Source: Paraburkholderia ginsengisoli NBRC 100965
GTDB lineage: Bacteria; Pseudomonadota; Gammaproteobacteria; Burkholderiales; Burkholderiaceae
Assembly (NCBI RefSeq): GCF_000739735.1
Contig: NZ_BBJF01000011.1
Location: forward strand, 124,001-188,000
Length of the DNA: 64,000 nt
Direction: 5' to 3'
Below are positions 63,809 to 64,000 of the stretch, one piece after another. The position numbers were made by a program, and so were the translations under genes. The stretch's first letter is position 1; each line of letters starts with the position of its first letter. The notes under the pieces are model-generated. The model made no database searches and was not told the DNA's origin. It saw nothing but the letters and a program-made list of their open reading frames with translations.

Positions 63809-63979
63809 AAACCGCTTCCGGTCTGGGCGCCCGAACGAATCGCGCAGCCGCTGGTGATACACTCGACTGGCTAACCCGGAGCGCTGCCGCGTGCCGTCGC
63901 GGGCCGCCCGTCGTGCGTCGTCCGCCGCGCAACCGCACGCTCCGACCATCCCAGAACCAATCAACAAGGGAGGCACATC

Positions 63980-64000
63980 ATGGCTGATTTCCGTCTCTGG
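63980..64000 (+). CDS. Start of an unidentified gene (3' end outside window)
   Basis: ATG 63980 follows AAGGGAGG at 6-nt spacing and opens MADFRLW before the window ends. A TACACT element (63858-63863) could be its -10. The N-terminus is reminiscent of YbhB/Raf-kinase-inhibitor-like proteins of Burkholderiaceae, but seven residues cannot support an assignment. Confidence 0.4.

Overview
This window is high-GC, gene-dense chromosome from a betaproteobacterium, most likely Burkholderiaceae and probably Paraburkholderia/Burkholderia. The evidence is the set of protein families: a cysteine-type intracellular PHB depolymerase, an orphan rsxB next to nth, a DUF1841 gene, a DUF3311/MctP-type permease pair, a DUF6726-like lipoprotein, a ubiC-hypoxanthine DNA glycosylase operon, and a parE/parC block. 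There are no transposases, phage genes, CRISPR arrays or rRNA. One tRNA gene, tRNA-Arg(CCT), is present. Most of the window reads as conserved core with small accessory inserts.

Layout. 1-9 kb: end of gluQ, rhlE helicase, a TPP-enzyme/aldehyde dehydrogenase pair, an MliC-like protein, a small lipoprotein whose N-terminus is built from 12-bp tandem repeats, purT and a META-domain lipoprotein. 9-16 kb: a 1455-aa FtsK with a very long linker, preceded by three consecutive hairpins, then a secreted lactonase-like propeller and a DUF3096 peptide. 16-23 kb: GH15 glycosidase, phaZ, a TetR regulator, rsxB-nth-DUF1841. 23-29 kb: two secreted c-type cytochromes, a MoxR ATPase/VWA pair, benE-like transporter, transaldolase, VOC protein. 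29-36 kb: FUSC-like protein, MctP-like permease with DUF3311, the overlapping ubiC-glycosylase-spermidine-synthase-like operon, an OmpA lipoprotein. 36-46 kb: TPR glycosyltransferase, a duplicated-motif small protein in an AT-rich patch, htpG, a MocR regulator divergent from a VOC gene, an aminotransferase-RidA pair, PhzF. 46-58 kb: GGDEF-EAL protein, chromate-transporter homologue, CopD-like membrane protein, parC, parE and an ABC-F ATPase. 58-64 kb: DUF4399, rubredoxin, tRNA-Arg, GST, CsbD and small unknowns, then dcm-vsr.

Functional links that can be read from order and spacing: the TPP enzyme and ALDH form one operon; DUF3311 and the symporter overlap by one base; ubiC, the glycosylase and the spermidine-synthase-like gene overlap successively; the aminotransferase and RidA are adjacent, as expected for enamine/imine detoxification; Dcm and Vsr form the methylation plus T:G repair couple. 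No clearly new multi-gene defence or biosynthetic system was found. The most unusual items are the repeat-built lipoprotein leader, the three-hairpin ftsK leader, the HTH-Dcm fusion, the duplicated-motif 90-aa protein with a TTG start, and the DnaA-box-like cluster before parE.
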